Shown piece after piece: positions 63,794 to 64,000 of a stretch of 64,000 nucleotides of DNA (positions within the stretch are counted from its first letter, which is position 1; every line of letters starts with the position of its first letter). A model generated the notes under the pieces. It was not told the origin of the DNA. It saw only the letters and a program-made list of their open reading frames with translations, and did no database searches. Source of the stretch: Enterobacteriaceae bacterium RIT691 (GTDB taxonomy: Bacteria > Pseudomonadota > Gammaproteobacteria > Enterobacterales > Enterobacteriaceae); NCBI GenBank assembly GCA_009668205.1, contig WJYM01000004.1:301281-365280 (forward strand), read 5' to 3'. A program made the position numbers and the translations under genes.

Positions 63794-63997
63794 TTAATAA
63801 CTTTCCTTCAATTCTTTTTTCTCTATCATCTTTAAAAGATCTAACTCATCCCACTTGACAAACCAGTAACGTTTGAGCAGCGATTCCAAATCATTCTCAA
63901 TATCAGAGTGCGTCCTTTGTATTTTAGGCTCAAAGTACTTAAGATATTTTTTATAAATAAATCTTCTTGTTTTGACTGATACAAATGGGCAAGACAT
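63794..63997 (-). CDS. Unknown AT-rich gene, at the window edge
   Basis: A frame of 67 residues begins MSCPFVSVKTRRFIYKKYLK and ends MIEKKELKESY. It is rich in Lys, Tyr and Asp and has AT-rich codons unlike the backbone genes. The ATG is only 3 bases from the window edge, so the true gene may start further right and this may be its C-terminal part. No family recognised. Confidence 0.4.
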   Translation of the reverse strand: MSCPFVSVKTRRFIYKKYLKYFEPKIQRTHSDIENDLESLLKRYWFVKWDELDLLKMIEKKELKESY

Positions 63998-64000
63998 TAC

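Overview
The window is chromosomal DNA of a member of the Enterobacteriaceae, most like Enterobacter, Lelliottia or Leclercia. The backbone genes match Escherichia coli orthologues nearly residue for residue and keep the E. coli order (rraB, argI, tabA, pyrBI, ridA, mgtA, treRBC, nrdDG, cybC, pmbA, darP, mpl, fbp, ytfQRT-yjfF, ppa, chpSB, ytfP, tamBA, msrA, ytfL). The DNA also carries miaE (known from Salmonella, absent from E. coli K-12), several ERIC elements, REP pairs and many GC-rich boxC-like repeats. The genus is inferred; no rRNA or other typing marker is present.

Layout. 1-603: the end of an IS481-type insertion sequence that has landed in a boxC-like repeat. 690-5870: miaE, rraB, argI with two ARG boxes, tabA, the pyrL-pyrB-pyrI attenuated operon, ridA. 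5950-11690: a secreted GH20 hexosaminidase and mgtA with its mgtL leader peptide. 11690-15910: trehalose regulator, transporter and hydrolase. 15990-20070: a beta-glucoside PTS set (IIB, GH4 phospho-beta-glucosidase, IIC, no IIA) with a divergent RpiR regulator. 20440-23250: anaerobic ribonucleotide reductase nrdD and nrdG, separated by repeats. 23400-32690: an accessory block of ten genes around a membrane system of unknown function. 32830-33270: a hok/sok-type toxin locus. 33280-52630: conserved backbone with a chemoreceptor and the YtfQRT-YjfF galactofuranose importer. 52840-60800: msrA, then an accessory island of one LacI-type regulator, four Gfo/Idh/MocA oxidoreductases and one GPH-type transporter. 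60955-62292: ytfL/paeA. 62400-64000: phage- or island-derived DNA that becomes AT-rich and almost gene-free.

The strongest candidate for an undescribed system is the operon read leftward from 32572 to 27123, with its lactonase and regulator continuing to 23880. It encodes a one-domain PRD protein, a small protein with one cysteine in an SFCGSGG motif, a small DUF4312-type protein, two polytopic membrane proteins (DUF4311 and DUF4310 types), an amidohydrolase, a DgaE-like PLP enzyme and a DgaF-like aldolase. A periplasmic lactonase and a BglG/LicR-type regulator with PTS IIA and IIB domains follow. The two enzymes point to a phosphorylated 2-amino-sugar acid as intermediate, yet no standard PTS permease is present. 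The four small and membrane proteins may therefore be a new kind of phosphorylating transporter; this is inference. Regulatory sites readable directly include ARG boxes, the pyr attenuator, mgtL, GalR/S-type operators at ytfQ, paired palindromes for the RpiR regulator, FNR-, NrdR- and DnaA-type sites at nrdD, and palindromes upstream of chpS, the PRD operon and the oxidoreductase island.
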